64,000 nucleotides of DNA from Acidimicrobiales bacterium. GTDB lineage: Bacteria > Actinomycetota > Acidimicrobiia > Acidimicrobiales > Aldehydirespiratoraceae. A program made the translations under genes and the position numbers. The first letter of the stretch is position 1; every line of letters starts with the position of its first letter. A model generated the notes under the pieces. It was given only the letters and a program-made list of their open reading frames with translations. It did no database searches and was not told the origin of the DNA. The stretch is from NCBI GenBank assembly GCA_040219515.1, contig JAVJSI010000015.1:1-64000 (forward strand). The letters run 5' to 3'. Of this stretch, positions 46,234 through 54,278 are shown piece after piece.

Positions 46234-47166
46234 TCAGGTGCCGGTGAGGCGTTCGACGACGGGAGCCATCGTCTCCAGGGCGTCGGCGCTCCACGTGACG
46301 TAGGAGATGCCCCAGCGGTCGCGCCAACGCCGGATGTCGTCGCACATCTCGTCGACGGTGCCCACCAGGACATGGGGCATCTCGGCGGCCTCGGTCGGGG
46401 TGAGGGCGAAGCCCGGCGCCATCGATTCGATGAGGGCGGCCCGATCGTCGCTCGGCAGTACGAAGTGAATGCGGGTCTGGAGCTCGAGCGAGTCGAACCG
46501 TGCGCCGGCAGCGTCGCGAATGGCGGCGACCTTCTCGTCGGTGCGGGTCGGTGACCCCGATGCCCCGGCCGCGGCATCGATCGTGCCGGACGCCAGCGAG
46601 AGGTTGATGCCGACGATGTCGGCTTCTCGCCCGGCGAGGCCGAGCACCTTCGGCCCGCCACCGGCGATCATCAGCGGCGGGTGGGGGCGCTGTACCGGCG
46701 CAGGCAGACCGTCGAGTCCGACGACCGAGTAGTGCGTGCCGGTGTGGGAGAACTCCCCGTCGGCGAAGCAGCGCTTCATCACCGTGATCGATTCGGCCAG
46801 CCGCTCGATCCTGATTCCGGGCCCGTGGAGAGGGAAGCCGGCCTTCTCGTAGTCGGTGACCTTCCAGCCGGCGCCGATGCCCCACTCGAGGCGGCCTCGT
46901 GACAACACATCGAGCGTGGCCAGTTCCTTGGCCAGCACCACGGGATTGCGGAAGTCGTTGGCCAGCACGAGGGTGGCCAGGCGGATGGTCTCGGTGGCCA
47001 TCGCCGCGGCGGTCAGCGAGATCAGCGGCGCGCAGCCGTCGTCGAGATGGTCACTGATCGCGAGGGTGTCGTAGCCGGCGGCTTCCGCCCGCCGGGCGAG
47101 GGCGACGACGTCGTGGGGGTCGGTCAGGGCGCCGGCGGACACGCCGAAGCGCAGTGGATGCGTCAT
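46234..47166 (-). CDS. LLM class F420-dependent oxidoreductase
   Basis: A 310-residue luciferase-like TIM-barrel protein. Typical parts are RFGVSAGALTDPHDVVALARRAEAAGYDTLAISDH, LATLVLANDFRNPVVLAKELATLDVLSRGRLEWGIGAGW and RPHPPLMIAGGGPKVLGLAGREADIVG. Most actinobacterial relatives use cofactor F420; the substrate is unknown. It is transcribed away from pstS, and the shared gap 47167-47335 holds the PHO-like box. Confidence 0.88.
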   Translation of the reverse strand: MTHPLRFGVSAGALTDPHDVVALARRAEAAGYDTLAISDHLDDGCAPLISLTAAAMATETIRLATLVLANDFRNPVVLAKELATLDVLSRGRLEWGIGAGWKVTDYEKAGFPLHGPGIRIERLAESITVMKRCFADGEFSHTGTHYSVVGLDGLPAPVQRPHPPLMIAGGGPKVLGLAGREADIVGINLSLASGTIDAAAGASGSPTRTDEKVAAIRDAAGARFDSLELQTRIHFVLPSDDRAALIESMAPGFALTPTEAAEMPHVLVGTVDEMCDDIRRWRDRWGISYVTWSADALETMAPVVERLTGT

Positions 47167-47209
47167 GGTCCGGCCACGCTAGTGCGACCGATGTCACCCG
47201 GTTCCGACC

Positions 47210-47242
47210 GTTCGAGAACCGTTTACTCCGTGTTCATCTCGT
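47210..47242 (+). promoter_or_regulatory. PHO-box-like direct repeats before pstS
   Basis: Three units exactly 11 nt apart: GTTCGAGAACC (47210), GTTTACTCCGT (47221) and GTTCATCTCGT (47232). Response regulators of the PhoB/PhoP type bind 11-nt direct repeats of GTTCAnC form. TAGCTT at 47270-47275 could be the -10 of the pstS promoter. The encoded PhoB-like regulator lies 6 kb downstream. Confidence 0.6.
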
Positions 47243-47335
47243 TGGGGTTTGCGGGTCACGCCCCGTCCGTAGCTTTCACTCCTGGCAAACAGGCGTACAA
47301 GTGGTACGTCGATCCATACCTGGAGGAATTCTTCC

Positions 47336-48439
47336 GTGACTATTTCGAAGCGCGTGGCTTGGCTGCTCGCAATTCTCCTGTCGTTCTCGCTGGTCGCCGC
47401 GGCCTGCGGCGACGATGACGACACCGACACCAGCGCCGAGGACACCGACACCGGTTCCGAGGACACCGGCGACACAGCCGATGAGGACACCGACACCGGC
47501 TCCGAGGACACCGGCGACATGGCCGATGAGGACACCGGTGACATGGCCGACCTGTCCGGTGAGATCTTCATCTCCGGCTCCTCGACCGTCGAGCCCATCT
47601 CCGTTCGCGTGCAGGAGATGTTCAACGACATCTATCCCGACGTGAACATCGCGGTCGACGGTCCCGGCACCGGCGACGGTTTCGCGTTGTTCTGCGACGG
47701 CGAAACCGACATCTCCGATGCCTCGCGAGCCATCAAGGAAGAGGAAGCGGCCACCTGTGAAGCGAACGGCATCAACTATGTCGAGCTGCAGGTCGGCATC
47801 GACGGCCTGGCCGTCATGACCAACGCGGCCAATGACGCCGTCGAGTGTGTCTCGTTCGCCGACCTCTACGCCCTCACCGGTCCGGAGTCGACGGGGTTCG
47901 CCTCGTGGTCCGATGCCAACGAGCTCTCGGCCGAACTCGGTGGCGACGGTGCGCTTCCCGACGCACCGCTGGACATCTTCGGTCCCGGCGAAGAGTCGGG
48001 AACCTATGACACCTTCGTCGAGTTCGTCGTCGACGAGTTCAACGAGGACCGTGGTCAGGAGAGCGAGACCCGCCCCGACTACAACCCCTCGGGCGACGAC
48101 AACGTGATCGTCAGCGGTATCACCGGCAGCGACACCAGCCTCGGCTGGGTCGGCTTCGCCTTCGCCGACAGCGCGAGCGACGTGAGGCTCCTCGAGGTCG
48201 ACAACGGCGAGTCCGGGTGTGTTGCTCCCACGGCCGAGACCATCGCCTCGGGTGAGTACCCGCTGAGCCGTCCGCTGTTCATCTACGTCAACGCCGACAA
48301 GGCCGCCGAGAGCGACGCGCTCACCGCCTACGTCGACTTCTACATGGCAGACGGCCTCGACACCGCCGTGGCCGAGGTCGACTATGTCGCCCTCTCCGAC
48401 GACGCCAAGGCCGAGACCCGGGCCAACTGGGCCGGCTGA
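47336..48439 (+). CDS. pstS: Phosphate-binding lipoprotein PstS
   Basis: A 367-residue high-affinity phosphate receptor of the Pst ABC importer. It has a lipoprotein signal (SLVAAAC, Cys24), then an acidic low-complexity linker of about 45 residues with repeated EDTGD and DTDTGSEDTGD units, then the binding domain with ISGSSTVEPI, DGPGTGDGFALFCDGETDISDASR and FGPGEESGTYDTFVEFV. The GTG follows TGGAGG by 9 nt. A strong hairpin after the gene separates it from pstC. Confidence 0.95.
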   Translation: MTISKRVAWLLAILLSFSLVAAACGDDDDTDTSAEDTDTGSEDTGDTADEDTDTGSEDTGDMADEDTGDMADLSGEIFISGSSTVEPISVRVQEMFNDIYPDVNIAVDGPGTGDGFALFCDGETDISDASRAIKEEEAATCEANGINYVELQVGIDGLAVMTNAANDAVECVSFADLYALTGPESTGFASWSDANELSAELGGDGALPDAPLDIFGPGEESGTYDTFVEFVVDEFNEDRGQESETRPDYNPSGDDNVIVSGITGSDTSLGWVGFAFADSASDVRLLEVDNGESGCVAPTAETIASGEYPLSRPLFIYVNADKAAESDALTAYVDFYMADGLDTAVAEVDYVALSDDAKAETRANWAG

Positions 48440-48455
48440 TCCCCCAATCGCACGG

Positions 48456-48499
48456 CCGGCAGCGGTCGCGCTCCCAATCGGGATCGCGGCCGCTGCCGG
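48456..48499 (+). terminator. Hairpin between pstS and pstC
   Basis: A 15-bp stem (48456-48470 with 48485-48499, one G-T pair), arms beginning CCGGCAGCGG, and a 14-nt loop. It lies 16 nt after the pstS stop with no T run. It may end part of the transcripts so that PstS exceeds the membrane subunits. Confidence 0.6.
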
Positions 48500-48572
48500 G
48501 GTGCGGACCCGGGTACCGCCTCGCTGCGGTGCCGCTGTCCTCGTTCTTCTTCGACCACTAGGTTCAATCTCG

Positions 48573-49520
48573 ATGACTGCCACCGCCGGCACCGATCACC
48601 CCATCGTCAGCCTCGAAGCTCTCGCCGGGGCACCGCGACGGGCACGACGAGAGTCGATCATCGGCCTTGCCCTCCAAGGGGCCGCGATGTTCTCGGTCGT
48701 CGTCTCCCTTCTGATCATCTACGCCCTCCTCTCCGAGGCGTGGGTCTTCATGCGAGAGGTCGACTGGGCGGTCACGTGGGGCCAGATCGGCTGGTTCCCC
48801 CGTCGCGGCATCTACGACATGCCGACGCTGCTGATCGCCAGTCTCTGGACCACGCTGATCGCCATGCTCGTCGCCACGCCGCTCGGGCTCGGTGCGGCCG
48901 TGTATCTCTCGGAGTACGCCCGACCCGGCACCCGCAAGATCCTCAAGCCCATCCTCGAGGTGCTCGCCGGCATCCCCAGCGTGGTGCTCGGGTTCTTCGC
49001 CCTTCTCTGGATCGCTCCCAACATCGTGGGCAACATCGGCGGCGAGGCCGGTCGCGGCTCGATCATGGCCGCCGGCATCGGCGTCGGGATCCTCACCATT
49101 CCCCTCGTCGCGTCGATTTCCGAGGACGCGATGGCGGCCGTTCCTTCGGCACTACGTGAGGCGTCGGCCGGCATGGGTGCCCGCAAGGTCACGACCACGT
49201 TGCGGGTGGTGCTCCCGGCCGCCATCTCCGGCCTGGTCGCCGCGCTCATCGTTGCCGTGTCCCGAGCACTCGGCGAGACGATGGTGGTCTTCATGGCCGG
49301 CGGCGCAGCCGACGCCGCCATCTTCACCGACTCGCCGTACGACGGCAGTCTCACGATGACGGCGGCGATGGCCTCGCTCGCGTCGGGCACCGACTCCGTG
49401 GTCGGCGAGGCGCTCACCTTCCAGTCACTGTTCTTCGTCGGCCTCGTGCTCTTCCTGATCACGCTGCTGCTCAACACCCTGGGCAACCGCGTGGTCGCCC
49501 GCATCCGTGAGGAGTACTGA
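48573..49520 (+). CDS. pstC: Phosphate ABC transporter permease PstC
   Basis: A 315-residue inner-membrane permease with six helices. It has the family parts WTTLIAMLVATPLGLGAAVYLSEYA, LEVLAGIPSVVLGFFAL and the EAA loop ALREASAGMGARKVTTTLRVVLPAAISG. The ATG at 48573 gives the usual N-terminus; the frame is open upstream through the hairpin. It pairs with PstA. Confidence 0.95.
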   Translation: MTATAGTDHPIVSLEALAGAPRRARRESIIGLALQGAAMFSVVVSLLIIYALLSEAWVFMREVDWAVTWGQIGWFPRRGIYDMPTLLIASLWTTLIAMLVATPLGLGAAVYLSEYARPGTRKILKPILEVLAGIPSVVLGFFALLWIAPNIVGNIGGEAGRGSIMAAGIGVGILTIPLVASISEDAMAAVPSALREASAGMGARKVTTTLRVVLPAAISGLVAALIVAVSRALGETMVVFMAGGAADAAIFTDSPYDGSLTMTAAMASLASGTDSVVGEALTFQSLFFVGLVLFLITLLLNTLGNRVVARIREEY

Positions 49521-49521
49521 C

Positions 49522-50517
49522 ATGGCCGTCACCACCATCGGCGGCCAAGCCCGCCGCCAGGGCGAGAAGATCGCCGCCGACGCGCTGACCGGTCGCCGGG
49601 TCGACATCTGGGGACGTGCGTTCGAGTCGTTGATCGCCCTTGCCCTCTTCATCTCCCTCCTGATTCTCGGGGTGCTGCTCGTCGACGTGCTCAGCGACGG
49701 CTGGAACCAGCTCTCGTCTCGCCTCGGGGCGTTCCTCAACGGCACGCTGCGATCGCGCTCCGAGGACGGGCAGCTCGGCGTCCATCAGGGCATCTACGGC
49801 TCGTTCTGGATCGGCGTGATGGTCGCCGTCATCGCTTTTCCGATGGGTGTCGCGGCGGCGCTGTACCTCGAGGAGTACGCGACCAGGGGTCGCTTCACGA
49901 ACGTGATCCAGCTCGCCATCCGCAACCTCGCCGGAGTGCCGTCGGTGGTCTACGGCCTGCTCGGGCTGTTCCTCTTCGTGCAGAGCAACACCCTCTTCGG
50001 CTTCATCGGACTCGGTTGGTTGGTCGATCTCACCGGCGGCTCGACCGTCGTCTCGGCCGGGCTCACGCTTGCCGTACTCGTCCTCCCCATCGTGATCATC
50101 ACCGCCCAGGAGGCGATCCGGGCGGTGCCGTCGGGGCTCAAGGAAGGGGCCTACGGCCTCGGGTCGACGAAGTCGGAGATGATCCGCAGCCAGGTGCTGC
50201 CCTATGCCGCCCCCGGCATACTCACCGGCACACTGCTCGCGATGTCGCGTGCCATCGGTGAGGCGGCGCCGCTGATCCTCGTCGGTGCCATCAGCGGCGG
50301 GCTCACCCGCAATCCCGGGATGCTCGACACCTCGGGCCTCACCGAGAAGTTCACGGCCCTGCCCATCGTCATCGTGACCTGGGTCCAACAACGGGGTCGT
50401 GATGAAGGGTTCGGCACCGCCGCCGCTGCCGCGATCGTGGTATTGCTGGTTCTGGTCCTGGTGTTGAACCTCGCGGCGATCTTGCTCCGCAACCGATTCG
50501 AGAAACGACGTGGATGA
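49522..50517 (+). CDS. pstA: Phosphate ABC transporter permease PstA
   Basis: A 331-residue permease, partner of PstC. It has [49 protein letters not shown] and the EAA loop [39 protein letters not shown]. The ATG is 1 nt after pstC; the end overlaps the GTG of pstB by 8 nt. Confidence 0.95.
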   Translation: MAVTTIGGQARRQGEKIAADALTGRRVDIWGRAFESLIALALFISLLILGVLLVDVLSDGWNQLSSRLGAFLNGTLRSRSEDGQLGVHQGIYGSFWIGVMVAVIAFPMGVAAALYLEEYATRGRFTNVIQLAIRNLAGVPSVVYGLLGLFLFVQSNTLFGFIGLGWLVDLTGGSTVVSAGLTLAVLVLPIVIITAQEAIRAVPSGLKEGAYGLGSTKSEMIRSQVLPYAAPGILTGTLLAMSRAIGEAAPLILVGAISGGLTRNPGMLDTSGLTEKFTALPIVIVTWVQQRGRDEGFGTAAAAAIVVLLVLVLVLNLAAILLRNRFEKRRG

Positions 50518-51436
50518 GACCCGAGACCTGTCAGAACACACTGGAACGATCATGGAAGACCTGATGAACGACGAGACGACCACCGGATTCGACGCCGGGC
50601 CCGAGGACGAGATCGAGGTCGTTCCCGACGCTGCCGCCCTTCCTTCCACGAATGTCGTGTTCGACGTTGAGCAGCTGAACGTGTACTACGGCGACTTCCG
50701 TGCCGTGCACGACGCCACGCTGCAGGTTCACGAGCATGAGATCACGGCGTTCATCGGACCCTCGGGGTGCGGAAAGACCACGGTGCTGCGTTGCTTCAAC
50801 CGGATGAACGATCTCATCGAGACCGCCCGGGTGACGGGAAAGCTGAACTATCACGGCATCGACCTCTACGACCGGAAGGTGGACGCCGTCGAGGTGCGTC
50901 GTCGCATCGGCATGGTGTTCCAGAAGCCGAACCCGTTCCCCAAGTCGATCTACGACAATGTCGCCTACGGGCCCCGGGTCGCCGGGCTCGCCCGCAAGGG
51001 TTCGGCCCTCGACGAGCTCGTCGAGACGTCACTGCGCAAGGCGGCGATCTGGGACGAGGTGAAGGACCGACTGAAGGAGAGCGCACTCGGCATGTCGGGT
51101 GGCCAGCAGCAGCGTCTGTGCATCGCGCGGGCCATCGCCACGAATCCCGACGTCCTGCTGATGGACGAGCCCTGTTCGGCCCTCGACCCCATCGCCACCA
51201 CCCGCATCGAAGAACTGATGCAGGAGCTCAAGAACGAGTACACGATCGTCATCGTGACGCATAACATGCAGCAGGCCGCTCGCGTGAGCGACCGGACCGC
51301 GTTCTTCTCGGTGGAGGTGAACCCCGACTCCGACACCCGAACCGGGATTCTGGTGGAGTACGACGCCACCGAGAAGATCTTCTCGAACCCGTCCGACGAG
51401 CGGACCGAGAACTACGTCACCGGCCGCTTCGGCTGA
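50510..51436 (+). CDS. pstB: Phosphate ABC transporter ATP-binding protein PstB
   Basis: A 308-residue ABC ATPase that drives phosphate import. Walker A is [19 protein letters not shown], the Q-loop [19 protein letters not shown], the signature [18 protein letters not shown] and Walker [16 protein letters not shown]. About 45 acidic residues precede the domain. Starts at GTG 50510, ATG 50552 or ATG 50564 are all possible; the first overlaps pstA. The C-terminal [31 protein letters not shown] is typical of PstB. Confidence 0.95.
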   Translation: MDETRDLSEHTGTIMEDLMNDETTTGFDAGPEDEIEVVPDAAALPSTNVVFDVEQLNVYYGDFRAVHDATLQVHEHEITAFIGPSGCGKTTVLRCFNRMNDLIETARVTGKLNYHGIDLYDRKVDAVEVRRRIGMVFQKPNPFPKSIYDNVAYGPRVAGLARKGSALDELVETSLRKAAIWDEVKDRLKESALGMSGGQQQRLCIARAIATNPDVLLMDEPCSALDPIATTRIEELMQELKNEYTIVIVTHNMQQAARVSDRTAFFSVEVNPDSDTRTGILVEYDATEKIFSNPSDERTENYVTGRFG

Positions 51437-51450
51437 GAAGAGGAACCTCC

Positions 51451-52182
51451 ATGACTGCGGAGATGCGAAAGAACTACCACGAGGAACTCGCCGGGATCCG
51501 CGACGGGATCGTCCGCATGGCGGGGCTGGTCAGCGAGCTCATTCCCCGGGGCACCGAGATCTTCCTGGCCGCCGACCTCAACGAGGCACAGAACCTGATC
51601 GAGGACGACGACATCCTCGATGCGTTGTCCATCGAGCTGGAGGAGCGCTGCTACAGCGTGCTCGCCCTCCAGCAGCCGATGGCGTCGGACCTCCGCGCCA
51701 TCACGAGTGCGCTCTGGCTCAATGCCGAGATCGAACGCTCGGGTGACCTCATGGCGAACATCGCCAAGGCCACCCGCCGCATCTACGGCACCACGATCGA
51801 TCCCCGCGTGCGGGGTCTCATCGTGCAGATGAGCGAGGAGGCCGCCCGACTCTTCCGTCTGGCGATCGACAGCTACGCCGAAGGCGACAGCGGCCTCGGG
51901 GCGGCGCTGCGAGACATCGACGACCGGCTCGACGAACTCCATCGTGAGACCATCCAGGCGATCTTCGAAGCGCAACAGGACCACAGCTACGACCTTCAGG
52001 CGGGCGTGCAGTTGGCCCTCGTGTGTCGGTTCTACGAGCGCATCGGCGACCATGCCGTCAACATCGGCGAACGGGTCTGCTACATGGTCGACGGGTGGCA
52101 CCCCGAGCACACCGGTGCCATGCGGGCCAACGCACGGAAGCAGGAAGTCGTTGACGCGACGCAGGATTCAGACGCCGACTGA
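51451..52182 (+). CDS. phoU: Phosphate signalling regulator PhoU
   Basis: A 243-residue PhoU with two three-helix repeats. Family motifs are RKNYHEELAGIRDGIVRMAGLV, LALQQPMASDLRAITSALWLNAEIERSGDLMANIAK and LALVCRFYERIGDHAVNIGERVCYMV. PhoU links Pst transport to the kinase and keeps it off when phosphate is ample. It lies between pstB and the kinase gene. Confidence 0.95.
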   Translation: MTAEMRKNYHEELAGIRDGIVRMAGLVSELIPRGTEIFLAADLNEAQNLIEDDDILDALSIELEERCYSVLALQQPMASDLRAITSALWLNAEIERSGDLMANIAKATRRIYGTTIDPRVRGLIVQMSEEAARLFRLAIDSYAEGDSGLGAALRDIDDRLDELHRETIQAIFEAQQDHSYDLQAGVQLALVCRFYERIGDHAVNIGERVCYMVDGWHPEHTGAMRANARKQEVVDATQDSDAD

Positions 52183-52203
52183 TCTCGGCCGGCGGGTCGC
52201 ATC

Positions 52204-53484
52204 GTGACGGCCTTCTTCATCGGAATCGCCGGAGCATCGCTCATCGTCGCGCTCGCGCTCGTGGTGATGGCCGGACGCGAGCGGCGACGGGTGACCCACC
52301 GGCTCGACCGGTTGGCCGTCGGGCTCGGGAGGAACCAGAGCCCGTCCGATTCGCCGATGACGGCGACGGAGCGCCTCGAGGTGGCCGTGGAGACGTGGCG
52401 GGCCTCGGTGGTCGACATGGCGCACGAGCACCGCTACCGGGCCGCGCTCGAGGCCATTCCGCTCGGCGTCGTCGTCGTCGACGCCAACCAACTCCCACTC
52501 TTCGTCAATGACACCGCGGCGTGGTTCCGCGAGGGCCGCCACGGTGAAGCGGTCGTCGCCCATGCGATCGACCGCCTCCTCGCGCTGTGTGCCGATGGTG
52601 GTACGCACGAGGAGACGATCCAGCTCTACGGTCCACCCCGTCGGCGCCTGCATGTCACCGCCGCGCAGATCCTCGACGACGAGCGGTCTCTCGGCACTCT
52701 CGTACTCATCGACGACGTGACCGAACAGGAACGGATCGATGCGATCCGTCGAGACTTCATCACCAACATCAGCCATGAACTACGCACCCCGATCGGTGCA
52801 ATGAGCCTCCTGGCCGAGACGCTGGTCGGCGAGACCGACATCGAGGTGGTCGAGTCGCTGGCCGAGCGTCTCAGCCGCGAAGCCGACCGTCTCGCCACGA
52901 CGGTCGACGATCTGCTGGAGTTGAGCCGGATCGAGCACAGCGGCGATGTCGATTTCGAGCCGATCGAACTTCAGGGTGTGGTGGCCGGCGCCCACGACCG
53001 GGTGCGGTCGGCCGCTCAGCAGCGGGGCGTGGAGATCGGCGTCACGATGCCGGAGAAGCCGCTCGTCGTGATGGGCGATCGTCGCCAGTTGACCTCGGCC
53101 GTCTTCAACCTGCTCGACAACGGCGTGAAGTACAGCGGACCGTCGGCCGGTGTCGTGTCGATCCGGGCTCGTCTGGTCGACGAACAGATCGAACTGACGG
53201 TGCAGGACGGCGGCATCGGAATTCCGCGCAAGGATCTCGACCGCGTCTTCGAACGGTTCTACCGGGTCGACTCCGGACGCAGCCGTCACAGCGGTGGCAC
53301 CGGCCTGGGCCTGTCGATGGTCCGCCACATCGTCGCCAACCACGGAGGCCGCATCGGCGTCGATTCGGTCGAGGGCGAAGGAACGACCTTCACGATCTTC
53401 CTGCCGGCGGTGCCGCCGCCCGATGCCGAGATGCCCCCCGACGACCGGTCCGATGGTGACCTGGACCACGAGATGAGACCCTGA
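52204..53484 (+). CDS. Phosphate-type sensor histidine kinase (PhoR/SenX3-like)
   Basis: A 426-residue kinase with one N-terminal helix (about 2-24), a PAS-like domain (about 75-165), HisKA with the phospho-acceptor His191 (TNISHELRTPIGAM), and HATPase with FNLLDNGVKYS, VQDGGIGIPRKDLDRVFERFYRVD and GGTGLGLSMVRHIVANHGG. The lack of an extracytoplasmic sensor loop fits PhoR/SenX3, which read PhoU-Pst state. It overlaps the regulator gene by one base. Confidence 0.93.
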   Translation: MTAFFIGIAGASLIVALALVVMAGRERRRVTHRLDRLAVGLGRNQSPSDSPMTATERLEVAVETWRASVVDMAHEHRYRAALEAIPLGVVVVDANQLPLFVNDTAAWFREGRHGEAVVAHAIDRLLALCADGGTHEETIQLYGPPRRRLHVTAAQILDDERSLGTLVLIDDVTEQERIDAIRRDFITNISHELRTPIGAMSLLAETLVGETDIEVVESLAERLSREADRLATTVDDLLELSRIEHSGDVDFEPIELQGVVAGAHDRVRSAAQQRGVEIGVTMPEKPLVVMGDRRQLTSAVFNLLDNGVKYSGPSAGVVSIRARLVDEQIELTVQDGGIGIPRKDLDRVFERFYRVDSGRSRHSGGTGLGLSMVRHIVANHGGRIGVDSVEGEGTTFTIFLPAVPPPDAEMPPDDRSDGDLDHEMRP

Positions 53485-54188
53485 TGTCCGACTCCGCCGC
53501 AAAGATCCTGATCGTCGAGGACGAGGAGAGCTTCGTCGAAGCGCTGCGTGTCGGCCTCCAGCGGGAGGGCTTCATCGTCGAGGTGGCCCGCGACGGCCGG
53601 GAGGCACTCGACCGCTTCGCCGAGGTCCAGCCTGATCTCGTCCTGCTCGATGTGATGCTGCCGAAGATCAGCGGTATCGATGTCTGCCGTGAGATCCGCA
53701 GCCAGTCGCAGGTGCCGATCATCATGGTCACGGCCAAGGGTGAGGAGATCGACACGGTCGTCGGGCTCGAGGTCGGAGCCGACGACTATGTGCCCAAGCC
53801 CTACCGGCTGCGCGAGTTGGTCGCCCGCATGCGTTCGCTGCTGCGCCGCTCGAACTGGTCGGGCTCCGAGGAAGAGCTCGTCGAGGACGGCCTGTTGCGG
53901 GTCGGCGGGATCGTGCTCGACAAGGACCGCCACGAGGTCACGCTCGGCGACGAGGACGTGCAGCTGCCGCTCAAGGAGTTCCAGCTGTTGGCGCTGCTGA
54001 TGGCGAACAAGGGTCTCGTGGTCACCCGCCAGACCCTGATCGACCGGGTGTGGGGCTATGACTACGTGGGCGACACCAAGACCCTCGACGTGCACATCAA
54101 ACGTCTGCGGGCCAAGGTCGAACCCAACCCCGACACCCCCGAGCTCATCGTCACCATCCGCGGCCTCGGCTACAAACTCGTCGGCTGA
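53484..54188 (+). CDS. OmpR-family response regulator (PhoB/RegX3-like)
   Basis: A 234-residue regulator with the phospho-acceptor Asp56 (LVLLDVMLPKISG), the switch Thr/Lys (VTAKGEEI, YVPKPYRL) and a C-terminal winged helix (LKEFQLLALLMANKG, TLIDRVWGYDYVGDTKTLDVHIKRLRAKV). It most likely binds the 11-nt repeats before pstS. The ATG overlaps the kinase stop. Confidence 0.94.
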   Translation: MSDSAAKILIVEDEESFVEALRVGLQREGFIVEVARDGREALDRFAEVQPDLVLLDVMLPKISGIDVCREIRSQSQVPIIMVTAKGEEIDTVVGLEVGADDYVPKPYRLRELVARMRSLLRRSNWSGSEEELVEDGLLRVGGIVLDKDRHEVTLGDEDVQLPLKEFQLLALLMANKGLVVTRQTLIDRVWGYDYVGDTKTLDVHIKRLRAKVEPNPDTPELIVTIRGLGYKLVG

Positions 54189-54199
54189 CCCGTCCCCCC

Positions 54200-54256
54200 G
54201 GTGTCAGACACCTGTCCCGTCGGTGTCAGACACCTGTCCCGTCCCGTGGGTGTCAG
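54200..54256 (+). repeat. Tandem GGTGTCAGACACC palindromes
   Basis: Two identical 22-nt units (54200-54221 and 54222-54243), each a GGTGTCAGACACC palindrome plus TGTCCCGTC, then a partial copy (GGTGTCAG, 54249-54256). Same family as the inverted repeat at 20456-20529. The place after the regulator gene suggests a terminator or REP-like element. Confidence 0.75.
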
Positions 54257-54278
54257 CGGCCGTCGATAGGGTGGCCCG

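Noticed and set aside
43968-46661. An 897-codon reverse-strand open frame opposite guaA
   Set aside because: Shadow of guaA; no family motifs in its translation.
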